Below are positions 26,213 to 37,349 of a DNA stretch of 64,000 bases, in pieces (the first letter of the stretch is position 1; each line of letters opens with the position of its first letter). The translations under genes were made by a program, and so were the position numbers. Origin of the DNA: Rhodococcus oxybenzonivorans (GTDB lineage: Bacteria; Actinomycetota; Actinomycetes; Mycobacteriales; Mycobacteriaceae); NCBI RefSeq assembly GCF_003130705.1, contig NZ_CP021355.1:310001-374000 (forward strand), in the 5' to 3' direction. The notes under the pieces were generated by a model, which saw nothing but the letters and a program-made list of their open reading frames with translations, had not been told where the DNA came from and searched no databases.

Positions 26213-26398
26213 TCACTCCACCAGCGTGATGGGCACCCCGGGTGTGATGTAGAGGTGATGTCGAGCGCCGCCGTGGGTAAGGGACATGGTCACTCCTATG
26301 GTGTGTCCCTCGGCGAAGCGGGAGAGCAGTTCGCGGGTGGCCTCGAATCTGGTGGGGCTGATGCCGTAGGTGACGCCATTGAAGATGAGGCTGGGCAC
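26213..26398 (-). CDS. Small conserved-looking protein, paralogue A
   Basis: 61 aa from GTG 26398 with AAGGAGAA upstream. Contains IFNGVTYGI, a central helix, and LYITPGVPITL. The same pattern occurs in the next gene upstream (26509-26736). Function unknown. Confidence 0.55.
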   Translation of the reverse strand: MPSLIFNGVTYGISPTRFEATRELLSRFAEGHTIGVTMSLTHGGARHHLYITPGVPITLVE

Positions 26399-26508
26399 CC
26401 TATTCTCCTTCTGCTGACCGGTGGATCGTTGCGGAAAGTGTTGTGACACCTCGAACGGCGAGGACGCCAGGTACCGTCGCGGTCCGTGGGGTATCGGCTC
26501 TGGGTGGG

Positions 26509-26736
26509 TTACCAGCGGTAGACGATGCTCGGGTTCGGCTCGTCGCTGCCGCGAATCGCAATCGGAGTCGCCGGTGTAATCAGCAAACGTACCGTCGAGT
26601 TTTGGCTGACAAAACCGACGAATCCGCCGTTGCCGTTGTTTTCGAAGATGCCTCTGACAGCGTCCTCGAGGCCGTGCGCGGCGGCCGCGTCGGCGAGCGG
26701 ATAGCGGACCCCGTCGTAGATCGCTTCGTAACTCAT
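26509..26736 (-). CDS. Small conserved-looking protein, paralogue B
   Basis: 75 aa from ATG 26736 with GAGAAGG upstream. IYDGVRYPL at the N-terminus and LLITPATPIAI near the end align with paralogue A. Both are probably compact alpha/beta proteins and may be co-transcribed. Function unknown. Confidence 0.55.
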   Translation of the reverse strand: MSYEAIYDGVRYPLADAAAAHGLEDAVRGIFENNGNGGFVGFVSQNSTVRLLITPATPIAIRGSDEPNPSIVYRW

Positions 26737-26989
26737 GATCCTTCTCTCGCTGGTGTCGTGGTGCTCACAGCGTAAGAGTGCTGGACCGACGGTTGTGGCC
26801 GGTACCGACACATTTTCCTCAGCTGAGACTCGGTCGAATCGCTGCACTTGGGGCGACCGCGGTCAGCCCGCTCCACGCGACTGTCGACGCGCGCCGGGAG
26901 CGACGGACCGGCGGCGCCCCCCTTTAGCTTCTTTTAGCGTTGCCGGGACCGGCACCACACCTAAGGCGCGCCGGTTACCGTCTGTCGGT

Positions 26990-27934
26990 ATGGGGACCAC
27001 CTTCCACGGGCCGAGCCCGTGGCCGCACATCACCCGCGCCATCCGCACCCGCGGCGCCCGATACGCCGCGATCGGCTACCTCGGGCAGGACGCACCCGAG
27101 CTGCTCCCGCTGCGCGCCGGGGACCTGTTGGTCGTCAACGCCTCCAAGGCCGCCATCCGGGCGCACGCCACCTCCCCCGCCGCCCTCTCCTACTATCTGA
27201 ACAAGGGGGTGCGGGTGCTGTCGTCACCGACCCTGCACGCGAAGGTGATCGCTACCAGTACCCGGGCGGTGATCGGGTCGGCCAACGCATCCGAAAACTC
27301 CACCCTCGCCGACGACGCCGTAGTCATCACCGACGACCCCGACATCGTCGCCTCGGTGCGCACGTTCATCGACGGCCTCGACGAGATCACCGAGGTCGAT
27401 CAGGTGTTCCTCGACGACGCGATCCTCGAGTGGGAGATCGGCCGCGCCGTCCCACTGCCCGGGGTCACCGGCCGCGTCCGCACCGACACAGATTTCCTGC
27501 CCACACCGGCGCGCCGGATGTTCGTCAAACACGCCGTCGATTACGAACCCACCGACACCGAACAACAGGTCCTCGACAACCAGCGGGGCCGGCATTCGAC
27601 GGCGGGCGGGCCGGTGGTGAAGTACCAACTCGAGTCGCTCCGCCTCGACACACGCGGCACCCTTCGGCGCGGTGACGTGATTGTCTTCGTCGACACCGGC
27701 GACGAGTGGATTCACCCGCCGGCCGTGGTGATCTCCGATCCGATGCGGATCCCGCGGTCCGGTGGAGCGGTGCTGTTTTTCCTGCGCACCCGCACCGACC
27801 TGCCACCCGTGCCTCTCACCGACGCCGAGAAGGCGCTCACCGACCTCGGGCACCCCGGGTCACGGCTACGGACCGATCACTACGTCCGCTCCCCCAGCCT
27901 GCGGACCGCGATACTCGCACTATGGGACCTCTGA
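26990..27934 (+). CDS. Phospholipase D-like nuclease/phosphodiesterase family protein
   Basis: 314 aa from ATG 26990. One HKD motif is visible: LHAKVIA (His83, Lys85) followed by AVIGSANASEN, as in single-motif PLD nucleases that dimerise (Nuc, BfiI). The N-terminus (GARYAAIGYLG) matches the first strand of the PLD fold. The C-terminal third is an additional domain of unknown type. No signal peptide or membrane segment, so it is cytoplasmic and probably acts on nucleic acid rather than lipid. It could be a defence or plasmid-maintenance nuclease. Confidence 0.75.
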   Translation: MGTTFHGPSPWPHITRAIRTRGARYAAIGYLGQDAPELLPLRAGDLLVVNASKAAIRAHATSPAALSYYLNKGVRVLSSPTLHAKVIATSTRAVIGSANASENSTLADDAVVITDDPDIVASVRTFIDGLDEITEVDQVFLDDAILEWEIGRAVPLPGVTGRVRTDTDFLPTPARRMFVKHAVDYEPTDTEQQVLDNQRGRHSTAGGPVVKYQLESLRLDTRGTLRRGDVIVFVDTGDEWIHPPAVVISDPMRIPRSGGAVLFFLRTRTDLPPVPLTDAEKALTDLGHPGSRLRTDHYVRSPSLRTAILALWDL

Positions 27935-28544
27935 GCGGACATGGCCACGAAATGAGCCGCGCACCAACACCAACCGCCCATTCTCCTCGAAATGCTTCGA
28001 GGTCTGCACGGAACTCGTCGGCGCTCTCTCCCACGAGATCCCATACTCGACAATGCCTGGTGTGTAACTGCCGCTTTCACCCTCAACGGCGAACACAGTC
28101 TCTGTCGATGCCACCGAACCGATTCCACCACTACCCACTCCCCACGAGAAGTCACTGCCTGGGTGGGTTGATACCCATGAGCCACCAGACGCGCGCCGCG
28201 ACTTGCACAATATGTCGCCCCGACTTGCGTTGCTAGCTAGCGTAGCGTGGTTAGCTATCCCGGCCTTGTCGTCACGGCCGCGGAGCGTCTGAGCGCATGC
28301 TTGATGACGATGTCATTTCTGCGACAGGCCATCCGGTTTCGGCGGGGAAGATAGAGGACCGGGCTGCTGGGGCACTTACGTCACTGTGCTGAAACTATTC
28401 CCTCCCTCGCCACGAGGGGCACGACATTCAATCACCGACCACTCAGCGACCGAACGATTCGCCGCGCGAGTACTTCCAGTGCACCGTCGGGACGACGCCG
28501 CGTGGGCCGCGGGATGCACCGTGACCCACGCGTCCTCTCTTCGG
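27935..28544. other. No gene recognised
   Basis: About 600 bp with only short unsupported frames. GCTAGCTAGCGTAGC near 28233 is a small repeat. Downstream space of two convergent units. Confidence 0.4.
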
Positions 28545-30191
28545 TCAGTTCGTCTCGAAGGCGTCGTAGCCGTTGGTCTTGATCTCGTCCCACCGCGCGA
28601 AGTACTGGGGGACGCCGCCCGAGTAGTTGAGCATCTGCGCCGGCTTGCCGGGCACGTTCGCGCCCCAGTACCACGAGCGGGCTTTTGTGAACATCGAGTT
28701 GAGGAACAGTTCGTCGACGTGTGCACGCCATTGCTTTTCGGATTCTTCGGTGTTTTCGAACCGGGTGATGCCGTTGTCTCGCAGGTGCTGCAGGAACTCT
28801 ACAACGAGCTCACCCTGGTACTCGGCGGACGTCGGGCCGTTGCAGAAGCCGGAGGGGCTCTGCGGGCCGTAGAGGAACATCATGTTGGGGAATCCGCGGG
28901 TGGACAGGCCCATGCAGGTGTCGACGCCGGACTTCCACTTGTCCTGGATACTCAATCCGTCGACGCCGGTGATGTCGATGGCCATGATGCCGCCGCTGTT
29001 GTTGTCGAAGCCCGTGGCGAGGACGAGCAGATCGCATTCGATGACGCCGTCGTCGGTCTCGATCCCGTGGGGCAGCACCCGGCGAATCGGGGTGAGATTG
29101 GAGTCGATGACATCGACGTTGCTCTGGTTGATGACGTCGAAGTAGTCCTGCTCGAGGGAGGGGCGCTTGACGCCGTAGGGGTGCGGCGGTGTCTCGGGCG
29201 CCACGATCGCGGCCTTCTTCGGATCGGTGACTCGCTCGAGGACCTTGTTGCGCCAGAAGTCGTAGAAGGTGCGGTTGGCCTCCTCGTCGACGAGGATGTC
29301 CTGGAAGTTTCCGAGCCACATCTCGAAACCTCCCTCCGCCCACATCTTCTCGTAGATCGCGTCGCGTTCCTCCTTGCTCAGGTCGGCGGCGTTCTGCGGC
29401 AGAAAGTCGAAGTCGAATCCAGCAAAGGCCTTGTAACGTGCCTCGAACCGCTCGGGCAGTCCCTTCCGGAACTGTTCGTTGTCGTCGTGCGTGAGTGTGC
29501 GTTGTTGCATTGGAATCGCCAGGTTCGGGGTGCGCTGGAACACCGTGACGTGTTCGGCGACGTGACCGGCTTCCTGGACGACCTGCACGCCACTGGACCC
29601 GGTGCCCATGACGACGACCTTGCGGCCGGTCATGTCGACGCCCCCCTGCGGCCAGCGAGCGGTGTGGTAGCAGTCGCCGGCGAACGAGTCGAGCCCCTCG
29701 AGGTTCGGATACAGCGGCTTGGCGCCGAATCCGGTCGCGATGATTACCTGACGCGCCTTCTGTACCTTGCCGTCCGCGGACCGTGCGGTCCACTGCCGGA
29801 CCTGCTCGTCCCATCGGCAGGACTCGGCGAAGGTGTCGAACACGACGTCGCGGGTGAGATTCAGTTGTGAGTCGACATACTCGAAGTAGTTCCGGACTCC
29901 GTCGTGCCCCGGATACAGTTCAGCGAAGTCGTACTTCTTCCATAGTTCTTTGTGCGAGAACTGGTAGATCTGGCCGGTGCTGTCGGTGCGTGCACCGGGA
30001 TAGCAGTTCCACCACCAGATTCCGCCGAGTCCGCCTGCGGCGTCCCAGACCTTGGCGGTGAAGCCGAGGTCGCGAAGCCGGTCCAGCGCGTACAGGCCGG
30101 AGAAGCCTCCGCCGATGATCAGGACGTCGAGCACGTTGTTGTCCGAGTGTGAGCCGGTGCGGGTGGCCGTGTCGGCCTGGGATGCCGTCAT
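28545..30191 (-). CDS. Baeyer-Villiger flavin monooxygenase
   Basis: 548 aa, ATG with AGGAGG 9 nt upstream. FAD-binding GGGFSG at about 28-33, the Baeyer-Villiger fingerprint FAGDCYHTARWP (FxGxxxHxxxW), and an NADPH-binding GTGSSG motif are all present. It resembles cyclohexanone/cyclopentanone monooxygenases, which insert oxygen next to a ketone to give a lactone or ester with NADPH and O2. The neighbouring lactonase-like, acyl-CoA ligase, acyl-CoA dehydrogenase and hydratase genes could carry a lactone product through beta-oxidation. Substrate not determinable. Confidence 0.95.
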   Translation of the reverse strand: MTASQADTATRTGSHSDNNVLDVLIIGGGFSGLYALDRLRDLGFTAKVWDAAGGLGGIWWWNCYPGARTDSTGQIYQFSHKELWKKYDFAELYPGHDGVRNYFEYVDSQLNLTRDVVFDTFAESCRWDEQVRQWTARSADGKVQKARQVIIATGFGAKPLYPNLEGLDSFAGDCYHTARWPQGGVDMTGRKVVVMGTGSSGVQVVQEAGHVAEHVTVFQRTPNLAIPMQQRTLTHDDNEQFRKGLPERFEARYKAFAGFDFDFLPQNAADLSKEERDAIYEKMWAEGGFEMWLGNFQDILVDEEANRTFYDFWRNKVLERVTDPKKAAIVAPETPPHPYGVKRPSLEQDYFDVINQSNVDVIDSNLTPIRRVLPHGIETDDGVIECDLLVLATGFDNNSGGIMAIDITGVDGLSIQDKWKSGVDTCMGLSTRGFPNMMFLYGPQSPSGFCNGPTSAEYQGELVVEFLQHLRDNGITRFENTEESEKQWRAHVDELFLNSMFTKARSWYWGANVPGKPAQMLNYSGGVPQYFARWDEIKTNGYDAFETN

Positions 30192-30344
30192 GTCGTTCCT
30201 CCTCGAGATTTTCCCGGGACGTGCATTCCCGCCCGGACGCCTATGACGTTAGAAGCGATTGTGTGATGTGAAGTGTCCGAAATCGAATCACGGGGACACA
30301 CGTCATCTTTCGTTCACATACGCAGTGCCAGAACACTATCGGGT

Positions 30345-31490
30345 TCAGAATCCGAGATCACGGCCGATCAGTTCCTTCATGATCTCGTTCGACCCTGCCC
30401 AGATTCTCGAGACCCGCGCATCCCGCCACGCCCGAGCCACCCGGTATTCGTTCATGTAGCCGTAGCCACCGTGCAGCTGCACGCAGTGGTCGATCACCCG
30501 GTTTTGCACGTCGGCGGTCCACCACTTCGCCTTCGCCGCATCGACGGAGGTGAGGTCACCGGCCACGTGCGCCTCGACGCACCGATCGACATATGCCTGC
30601 GTGACCTCGATCTGTGTCACCAGGTCGGCGATCAGGAACTTGTTGTGCTGGAAGGTTCCGATCGCCTGACCGAATGCCTTTCTCTCACGGCAGTAGTCGA
30701 CGGTCTCGTCGAGAATCTGCGCCGCGTGCGCGAGGTTGGCGATGGCACATCCCAGTCGCTCTTGGGGTAGGAACGACATCATGTGGATGAACCCGTGATC
30801 GAGCTCGCCGATCACATCGGCGTCGGTGACCCGCACGTTGTCGAGGAACAATTCTGCGGTGTCCGCTTCGTCCTGGCCGACCTTGTCGAGTTTGCGGCCG
30901 CGCTCGAATCCGGGCAGGGATGTCTCGACACCGAAGAGGGTGATGCCCTTGGCCTTCTTCTCCGGCGAGGTCCGTGCCGCGATCACCACCAGATCTGCCG
31001 AATACCCGTTGGTGATGAACGTTTTCGCGCCGGAGAGCACCCAGCTGCCGCCGTCGCGTACCGCGGTGGTCTTGAGCGCGGCCAGATCCGAACCTCCGCC
31101 TGGCTCGGTCATCCCGATCGCGGTGAGCATCTCGCCCGAGCACACCCCTGGCAGCCACCGGGTCTTCTGCTCGTCGGTGGTCAGATGCACCAGATACGGT
31201 GCTACGACGTCACAGTGGATACTGACGCTCGACGCCAGAGCTGCGTTGACCTTCGCCAGTTCCTCGATGAGCACCGCGTTGAAGCGGTAGTCGCCCGCGT
31301 CGCTACCTGTGTACTCGGCCGGAACTTCGAGCCCGAGAAGATCGTGTTTTCCGGCTTCGAGCCAGAAGTCTCGGGGCAGCGCCTTGTCGGCCCGGACGTC
31401 CTCGGCGCGCGGTTCGAAATACCGCGCCAGGAATTGGCGGACGGAGTCCCGGTAGGCCGCGTGGTCGTCGCCGTAGACTGTGCGTTTCAT
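30345..31490 (-). CDS. Acyl-CoA dehydrogenase
   Basis: 381 aa. Typical blocks: MTEPGGGSDLAALKT, VLSGAKTFITNGYSADL, RKAFGQAIGTFQ and HGGYGYMNEYRVARAWRD. The position of the MCAD-type catalytic Glu is occupied by WAGSNEI. A Glu in ILDETVDY just before the RKAFG motif fits the alternative position used by long-chain/isovaleryl enzymes. FAD-dependent alpha,beta-dehydrogenation of an acyl-CoA. It lies upstream of the BVMO on the same strand with a 150-bp gap. Confidence 0.95.
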   Translation of the reverse strand: MKRTVYGDDHAAYRDSVRQFLARYFEPRAEDVRADKALPRDFWLEAGKHDLLGLEVPAEYTGSDAGDYRFNAVLIEELAKVNAALASSVSIHCDVVAPYLVHLTTDEQKTRWLPGVCSGEMLTAIGMTEPGGGSDLAALKTTAVRDGGSWVLSGAKTFITNGYSADLVVIAARTSPEKKAKGITLFGVETSLPGFERGRKLDKVGQDEADTAELFLDNVRVTDADVIGELDHGFIHMMSFLPQERLGCAIANLAHAAQILDETVDYCRERKAFGQAIGTFQHNKFLIADLVTQIEVTQAYVDRCVEAHVAGDLTSVDAAKAKWWTADVQNRVIDHCVQLHGGYGYMNEYRVARAWRDARVSRIWAGSNEIMKELIGRDLGF

Positions 31491-31643
31491 CGTTGATCAT
31501 CCTTCGGGTCGGTCCGACGTCACCGCCTGCTGCGGTGGCGCGCGAGGAGGTCGGGTAACCCGAGGGTCACCCGTTCTGCGCCCATCGTCTCCGCTCCGAG
31601 TCGGGTGGGGATGTCCCGTTATGCGACAGGGGATTTCGGGAGG

Positions 31644-31910
31644 TCAGGATCCGTAGCGTCTGTTGTCCAGGCCGAGCGCACGGATTGTGCGGTACAGCGT
31701 CGACCGGGCGACCTCGAGCCGATCCGCGGCGAGGGACTTATTGCCGTCGGCTTCGTCGAGGGCACGCACGATCGTGTCCCGCTCGCTGCGTTCGAGGGAG
31801 GTGAGTTGTCGACCCGACCCGGGTGCGCGGTAGTCGTCGGGGAGGTGCTCGAGTCTGATGTCGAATCCCATCGACCTCGAGATGGCCGTCGACAGCACCG
31901 CCGACGCCAC
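31644..31910 (-). pseudogene. C-terminal fragment of an AcoR/sigma-54-type activator (Fis domain)
   Basis: 88 codons: LPDDYRAPG followed by a Fis-type helix-turn-helix (IVRALDEADGNKSLAADRLEVARSTLYRTI). GAF and AAA+ domains of the parent family are missing upstream, where no matching frame continues. A deletion relic, although a stand-alone Fis-like protein cannot be excluded. Confidence 0.65.
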
Positions 31911-32047
31911 GACTGCTCGAACTCCGGCCGCAGGCCCGATGGAGCACTCTCGTACGCGTCGATGTCACGATCACCCACCCGCGCCCGGATCCGGTCGGTC
32001 ACCACCCATCACCACCTCGTAAAACCTCGCAGCCAGTAGACCCATCA

Positions 32048-32063
32048 TGTAACCGAGGTCACA
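32048..32063. promoter_or_regulatory. CRP/GlxR-like site
   Basis: TGTAA-CCGAGG-TCACA, one mismatch, between the acyl-CoA ligase stop and the activator fragment. Confidence 0.35.
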
Positions 32064-32086
32064 TCAGTTGTGAGTGTCCCAGACCG

Positions 32087-33667
32087 CTACACGTCGACGT
32101 CCGCGCACCACATTTGCCGCATCCGCGTCTTGTTGAGCTTGCCCACCGACGTCTTGGGGACCTCGTCCACCCGTACGAACATGTCCGGAAGCCAGAATTT
32201 CGGCAGGGTCGCCGCCAGATGTGCCCGCAGTCCGTCGTCGGAAACGTCGTCGGTCAGCCGGACCCACGCGACGGGACGTTCCTGCCACGTCTCGTGCGGC
32301 ACCGCGATGACCGCGGCCTCGAGCACGGCCGGGTGCAGCAGCAGCTTGTTCTCCAGCTCGACGGAGGAGATCCACTCCCCGCCGCTCTTGATGAGGTCCT
32401 TGACTCGATCGCGGATCTCGACCTGACCGTCGGGGTGGATCACAGCGACGTCGCCGGTCCGCAACCAACCGTCATGGAACGCGTCGCCGGCATGGTCGTC
32501 GTCGAGGTACGTGCCGGTTACCCAGGGTGAGCGAGATTCGAGCTCACCGGTGGTGAATCCGTTCCACGGCAGACTTCGACCCTCCTCGTCGACGATGCGC
32601 ACCTGGAACAGCGGCAGGGGCCGTCCCTGGCTCGCCGGGACGTGACCGAAGGTCCCCATCGGCGAGGTCTCGGTCATACCCCACCCGTTGACGGTCGAGA
32701 CTCCGTGCCCGGCCCACCAGTTCACCAGCCCCGACGGCGGTACCTGACCGCCCAGCCACAGAGTGCGCACGCTCCCAAGGTCGTAGCGGCCGGGATCGGC
32801 GTCGAATCGCTCGCGCATGAGCGCGGCAACGGCCGGTGCGCCCACGACCACGTCCGGGGTCTGCTCGGTAGTGATGCGCAGCAGCTCGGCCGGCGAGGGG
32901 TGTGGCCCGGGAAGGACGAGGCGAGCGCCCTGCAGTACCCCCGCGTGTGGAACACCCCAGCTGTGGACGTGGGACATCTGCGTGGCCAGCAGATACGAGC
33001 GCGACCCCTCGATCGCGACACCACCGGCCGCACTGATCGCCATGGCATGCAGCACGGTGCTGCGGTGGCTGTAGACCACTCCCTTGGGCAGCCCTGTGGT
33101 GCCGGAAGTGAAACAGATCGACGACGCGGTGGTCTCGTCGAACTCCGGAAACTCCTCGATCGGTACGGCCTCGAGCAGGAGCCGATCGAAGGACCACCAC
33201 GTCACCGTCGAGGACATAACACGATCGATGCCGTCGAGAGTGCCGAAGACGACCACGTGCCGGATGCGCGGCAGACGCGGGAGGACTTCGGTGAGCACCG
33301 GCACAAGGTCGGCGTCGATCAGGACCACCTCGTCCTCGGCTTTGTCCATCGTGTAGGCGATGTTGTCGGGCGACATCCGATGGTTGACAGTGTGCAGGAT
33401 CGCCCCGGACGCCGGGACGGCATAGTAGGCAACGAGGTGGTCGAAGGTGTTCCACGCCAGCGTCGCAACCCTCGTCCCGAACCCGATTCCCATGTCGTCG
33501 AACGCACCGGCGAACCGGCGGGTGGACACGCCGAGATCGCGGTAGGTGAACTCCCGGTCTCCACGGGCCGCGTCGCACGAAACTCCGACCCGGTCGGCGA
33601 ACACGTTCTCGGCGTGCCACAGCAACGAGCTGATCAGCAGTGGACGATCCATCATCGTGGTGAGCAT
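32087..33667 (-). CDS. Acyl-CoA synthetase (AMP-forming, fatty/aryl acid CoA ligase family)
   Basis: 526 aa from ATG 33667 with GGAGGAAACC directly upstream. The phosphate-binding loop CFTSGTTGLPKGV, GWGMTETSP, and GWLRTGDVAVIHPDG...VKDLIKSGGEWIS identify the ANL superfamily; closest to medium/long-chain acyl-CoA ligases. It activates a carboxylic acid with ATP and CoA. Divergent from the SMP-30 gene; the 250-bp shared region probably holds both promoters and a degenerate CRP-like site. Confidence 0.95.
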   Translation of the reverse strand: MLTTMMDRPLLISSLLWHAENVFADRVGVSCDAARGDREFTYRDLGVSTRRFAGAFDDMGIGFGTRVATLAWNTFDHLVAYYAVPASGAILHTVNHRMSPDNIAYTMDKAEDEVVLIDADLVPVLTEVLPRLPRIRHVVVFGTLDGIDRVMSSTVTWWSFDRLLLEAVPIEEFPEFDETTASSICFTSGTTGLPKGVVYSHRSTVLHAMAISAAGGVAIEGSRSYLLATQMSHVHSWGVPHAGVLQGARLVLPGPHPSPAELLRITTEQTPDVVVGAPAVAALMRERFDADPGRYDLGSVRTLWLGGQVPPSGLVNWWAGHGVSTVNGWGMTETSPMGTFGHVPASQGRPLPLFQVRIVDEEGRSLPWNGFTTGELESRSPWVTGTYLDDDHAGDAFHDGWLRTGDVAVIHPDGQVEIRDRVKDLIKSGGEWISSVELENKLLLHPAVLEAAVIAVPHETWQERPVAWVRLTDDVSDDGLRAHLAATLPKFWLPDMFVRVDEVPKTSVGKLNKTRMRQMWCADVDV

Positions 33668-33698
33668 GGCGGTTTCCTCCGGATCCGGTGGGTGAGCG

Positions 33699-33714
33699 TG
33701 TGACCAGCGTCCAT
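33699..33714. promoter_or_regulatory. Degenerate CRP/GlxR-like site in a divergent promoter region
   Basis: TGTGA-CCAGCG-TCCAT between the divergent acyl-CoA ligase and SMP-30 genes. Confidence 0.25.
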
Positions 33715-33915
33715 GTCGAACCGCCTTATGGACCGTCCGAATTCGCGACATTCACCCGATCCACACGCCGCTTTGCAGTGCACTGTCGCGTTGTAGGACA
33801 CCCGCATCGCATCGCAAGTCGCGAGACTGGGCTCACACCACCCGTACGGGTCAATCGAACTTCGACGGATGGCACAGCACGTGGCACGAGCAGAATCCGG
33901 GAAAGAGGTACCGAC

Positions 33916-35792
<1,877 letters not shown>

Positions 35793-35812
35793 CATGTAGG
35801 CAAGGAACAATC

Positions 35813-36697
35813 ATGGAATACACGACCATCCGCCACGAGATCGAGGAAGGCATCCTCACTGTCGTGCTCGACCGTTCCGACCACCTCAACGCATTCACCG
35901 TCGAGATGGCCGACGAACTCGAGCACACCTTCGTGTCGGTGAACGATAACGACGAGGTCCGAGCGGTGATTGTCACCGGTGAGGGACGCACCTTCTGCGC
36001 CGGCATGGACCTGTCGAGCGAAGGAAACGTGTTCGGTCTCGACGAGTCGAAAAGGCCGTCCCTCGCCGACATGCACGATCTCCACGACCCGAGGCTGCGC
36101 CGGATCCGCGACACCGGCGGCCGCGTCACCCTCGCGATCCACGGCTGCCGCAAACCGGTGATCGCCGCGATCAACGGTGCGGCTGTCGGAATCGGCGCGA
36201 CTATGACGTTGGCGATGGACGCGCGTCTATTGTCGAACAGGGCGCGATTCGGGCTGGTGTTCGGCAAGCTCGGAATCGTGCCGGAAGCCTGCTCGACCTG
36301 GTTTCTGCCCCGGCTCGTCGGCCTGCCCGCAGCGCTAGATCTGGTGTACCGCGCAGAGATTCTCGATGCCGCCGCCGCGCACGAGGCCGGGCTGGCGCAG
36401 GCCATTCATGAACCCGATGCGCTGCTCGGTGAAGCGCGGGCACTGGCGGACGCGTGGACACTCGACCGGTCCCCGGTATCGGTCGCACTCATGCGCCAGA
36501 TGCTTCTGCGGAATTCGGCGGCACCGCATCCTGTCGAGGCCCATCGCGTCGATTCCCTGGCCATGTTCTACACGAGCATCTGCGACGGCGACGAGGGCGT
36601 GCGAGCCTTTCTTGACAAGCGCCCACCCCAGTTCCGCGGGAGGGCATCCGAGATGCCGCCGTTCTACGAGGCGTGGGTCGATGCCCCTTCCTCATGA
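35813..36697 (+). CDS. Enoyl-CoA hydratase/isomerase family protein
   Basis: 294 aa crotonase fold. Oxyanion-hole segments GRTFCAGMDL and INGAAVGIGATMTLAMD are present. KLGIVPEACSTWFLPRLVG carries the Glu of the hydratase active site. Starts 20 bp after the nitronate monooxygenase stop. Likely hydrates an enoyl-CoA produced by the acyl-CoA dehydrogenase encoded on the opposite strand. Confidence 0.95.
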   Translation: MEYTTIRHEIEEGILTVVLDRSDHLNAFTVEMADELEHTFVSVNDNDEVRAVIVTGEGRTFCAGMDLSSEGNVFGLDESKRPSLADMHDLHDPRLRRIRDTGGRVTLAIHGCRKPVIAAINGAAVGIGATMTLAMDARLLSNRARFGLVFGKLGIVPEACSTWFLPRLVGLPAALDLVYRAEILDAAAAHEAGLAQAIHEPDALLGEARALADAWTLDRSPVSVALMRQMLLRNSAAPHPVEAHRVDSLAMFYTSICDGDEGVRAFLDKRPPQFRGRASEMPPFYEAWVDAPSS

Positions 36698-36740
36698 ACG
36701 TCTGATCGAGCGCAAACAGACACAGAAGGGCTACTGGCGG

Positions 36741-36830
36741 ATGACCACGGACCGAATCGTCGTCGTGGACGGTGCACGTACTCCTTCGCAAACAGGATAT
36801 TCGGTTTCGTTTATCGGGAACGCGGCATAA
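36741..36830 (+). pseudogene. Thiolase gene stump (5' end only)
   Basis: MTTDRIVVVDGARTP is the characteristic start of acetyl-CoA acyltransferases. After about 16 codons the sequence changes and stops at 36830. The operon (hydratase then thiolase) was cut here by recombination; the WhiB gene follows. Confidence 0.6.
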
Positions 36831-36916
36831 CCGATACCCGTCACCATGGAAAAGCTTCCTGGCGTGGTCCGGATCCGTCTCGGCGGCTCCCACGTTCCGG
36901 GAAGGAAGGAACCGCA

Positions 36917-37282
36917 GTGCTGCCCGTAGGACCCTCATCGCCGCCCACCGACGAGATCACCCCCGGCGACCGGGACTGGCGGGAGGACGCCGCGTGCCGC
37001 GGTGTCGAATCGTCGGTGTTCTTCTCCCCCGACGGCGAGCGCGGGACCGCCCGAGCCCGCCGCCAATCCCGCGGCAAACAGATCTGCGAGGGGTGCCCGG
37101 TTCTCGTGCAGTGCCGCGATCACGCGTTGAGCACCGGCGAGCCGTACGGCGTCTGGGGCGGCATGACCGAAACCGACCGCCGACGACACGCCCGCCGGCT
37201 GGGTCGCGGCGAGCACCGGCCCCTCGAGCCGCGGCACCCTCGACCGACCTCCGCCGGCACCGGGGACGCGGCCTCCTGGTAA
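36917..37282 (+). CDS. WhiB-family iron-sulfur regulator
   Basis: 121 aa from GTG 36917 with GGAAGGAAGGA upstream. Four cluster cysteines: Cys27, Cys57, Cys60, Cys66 (DAACRG...KQICEGCPVLVQC), followed by the GVWGG turn at 78-82 and a basic tail (RRRHARRLGRG) that contacts DNA. WhiB proteins bind a [4Fe-4S] cluster and the primary sigma factor to regulate transcription in response to redox or stress; they occur only in actinobacteria and their phages/plasmids. Confidence 0.95.
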   Translation: MLPVGPSSPPTDEITPGDRDWREDAACRGVESSVFFSPDGERGTARARRQSRGKQICEGCPVLVQCRDHALSTGEPYGVWGGMTETDRRRHARRLGRGEHRPLEPRHPRPTSAGTGDAASW

Positions 37283-37349
37283 CCAGCGGCCTGCCGATAA
37301 CTAAGCGGGACGAGCGCGAAGCCCCGGCGGAGTGCCCGATGATGATGCG

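Noticed and set aside
28386..29870. 494-codon plus-strand frame
   Set aside because: Fully antisense to the Baeyer-Villiger monooxygenase, which has all its motifs.
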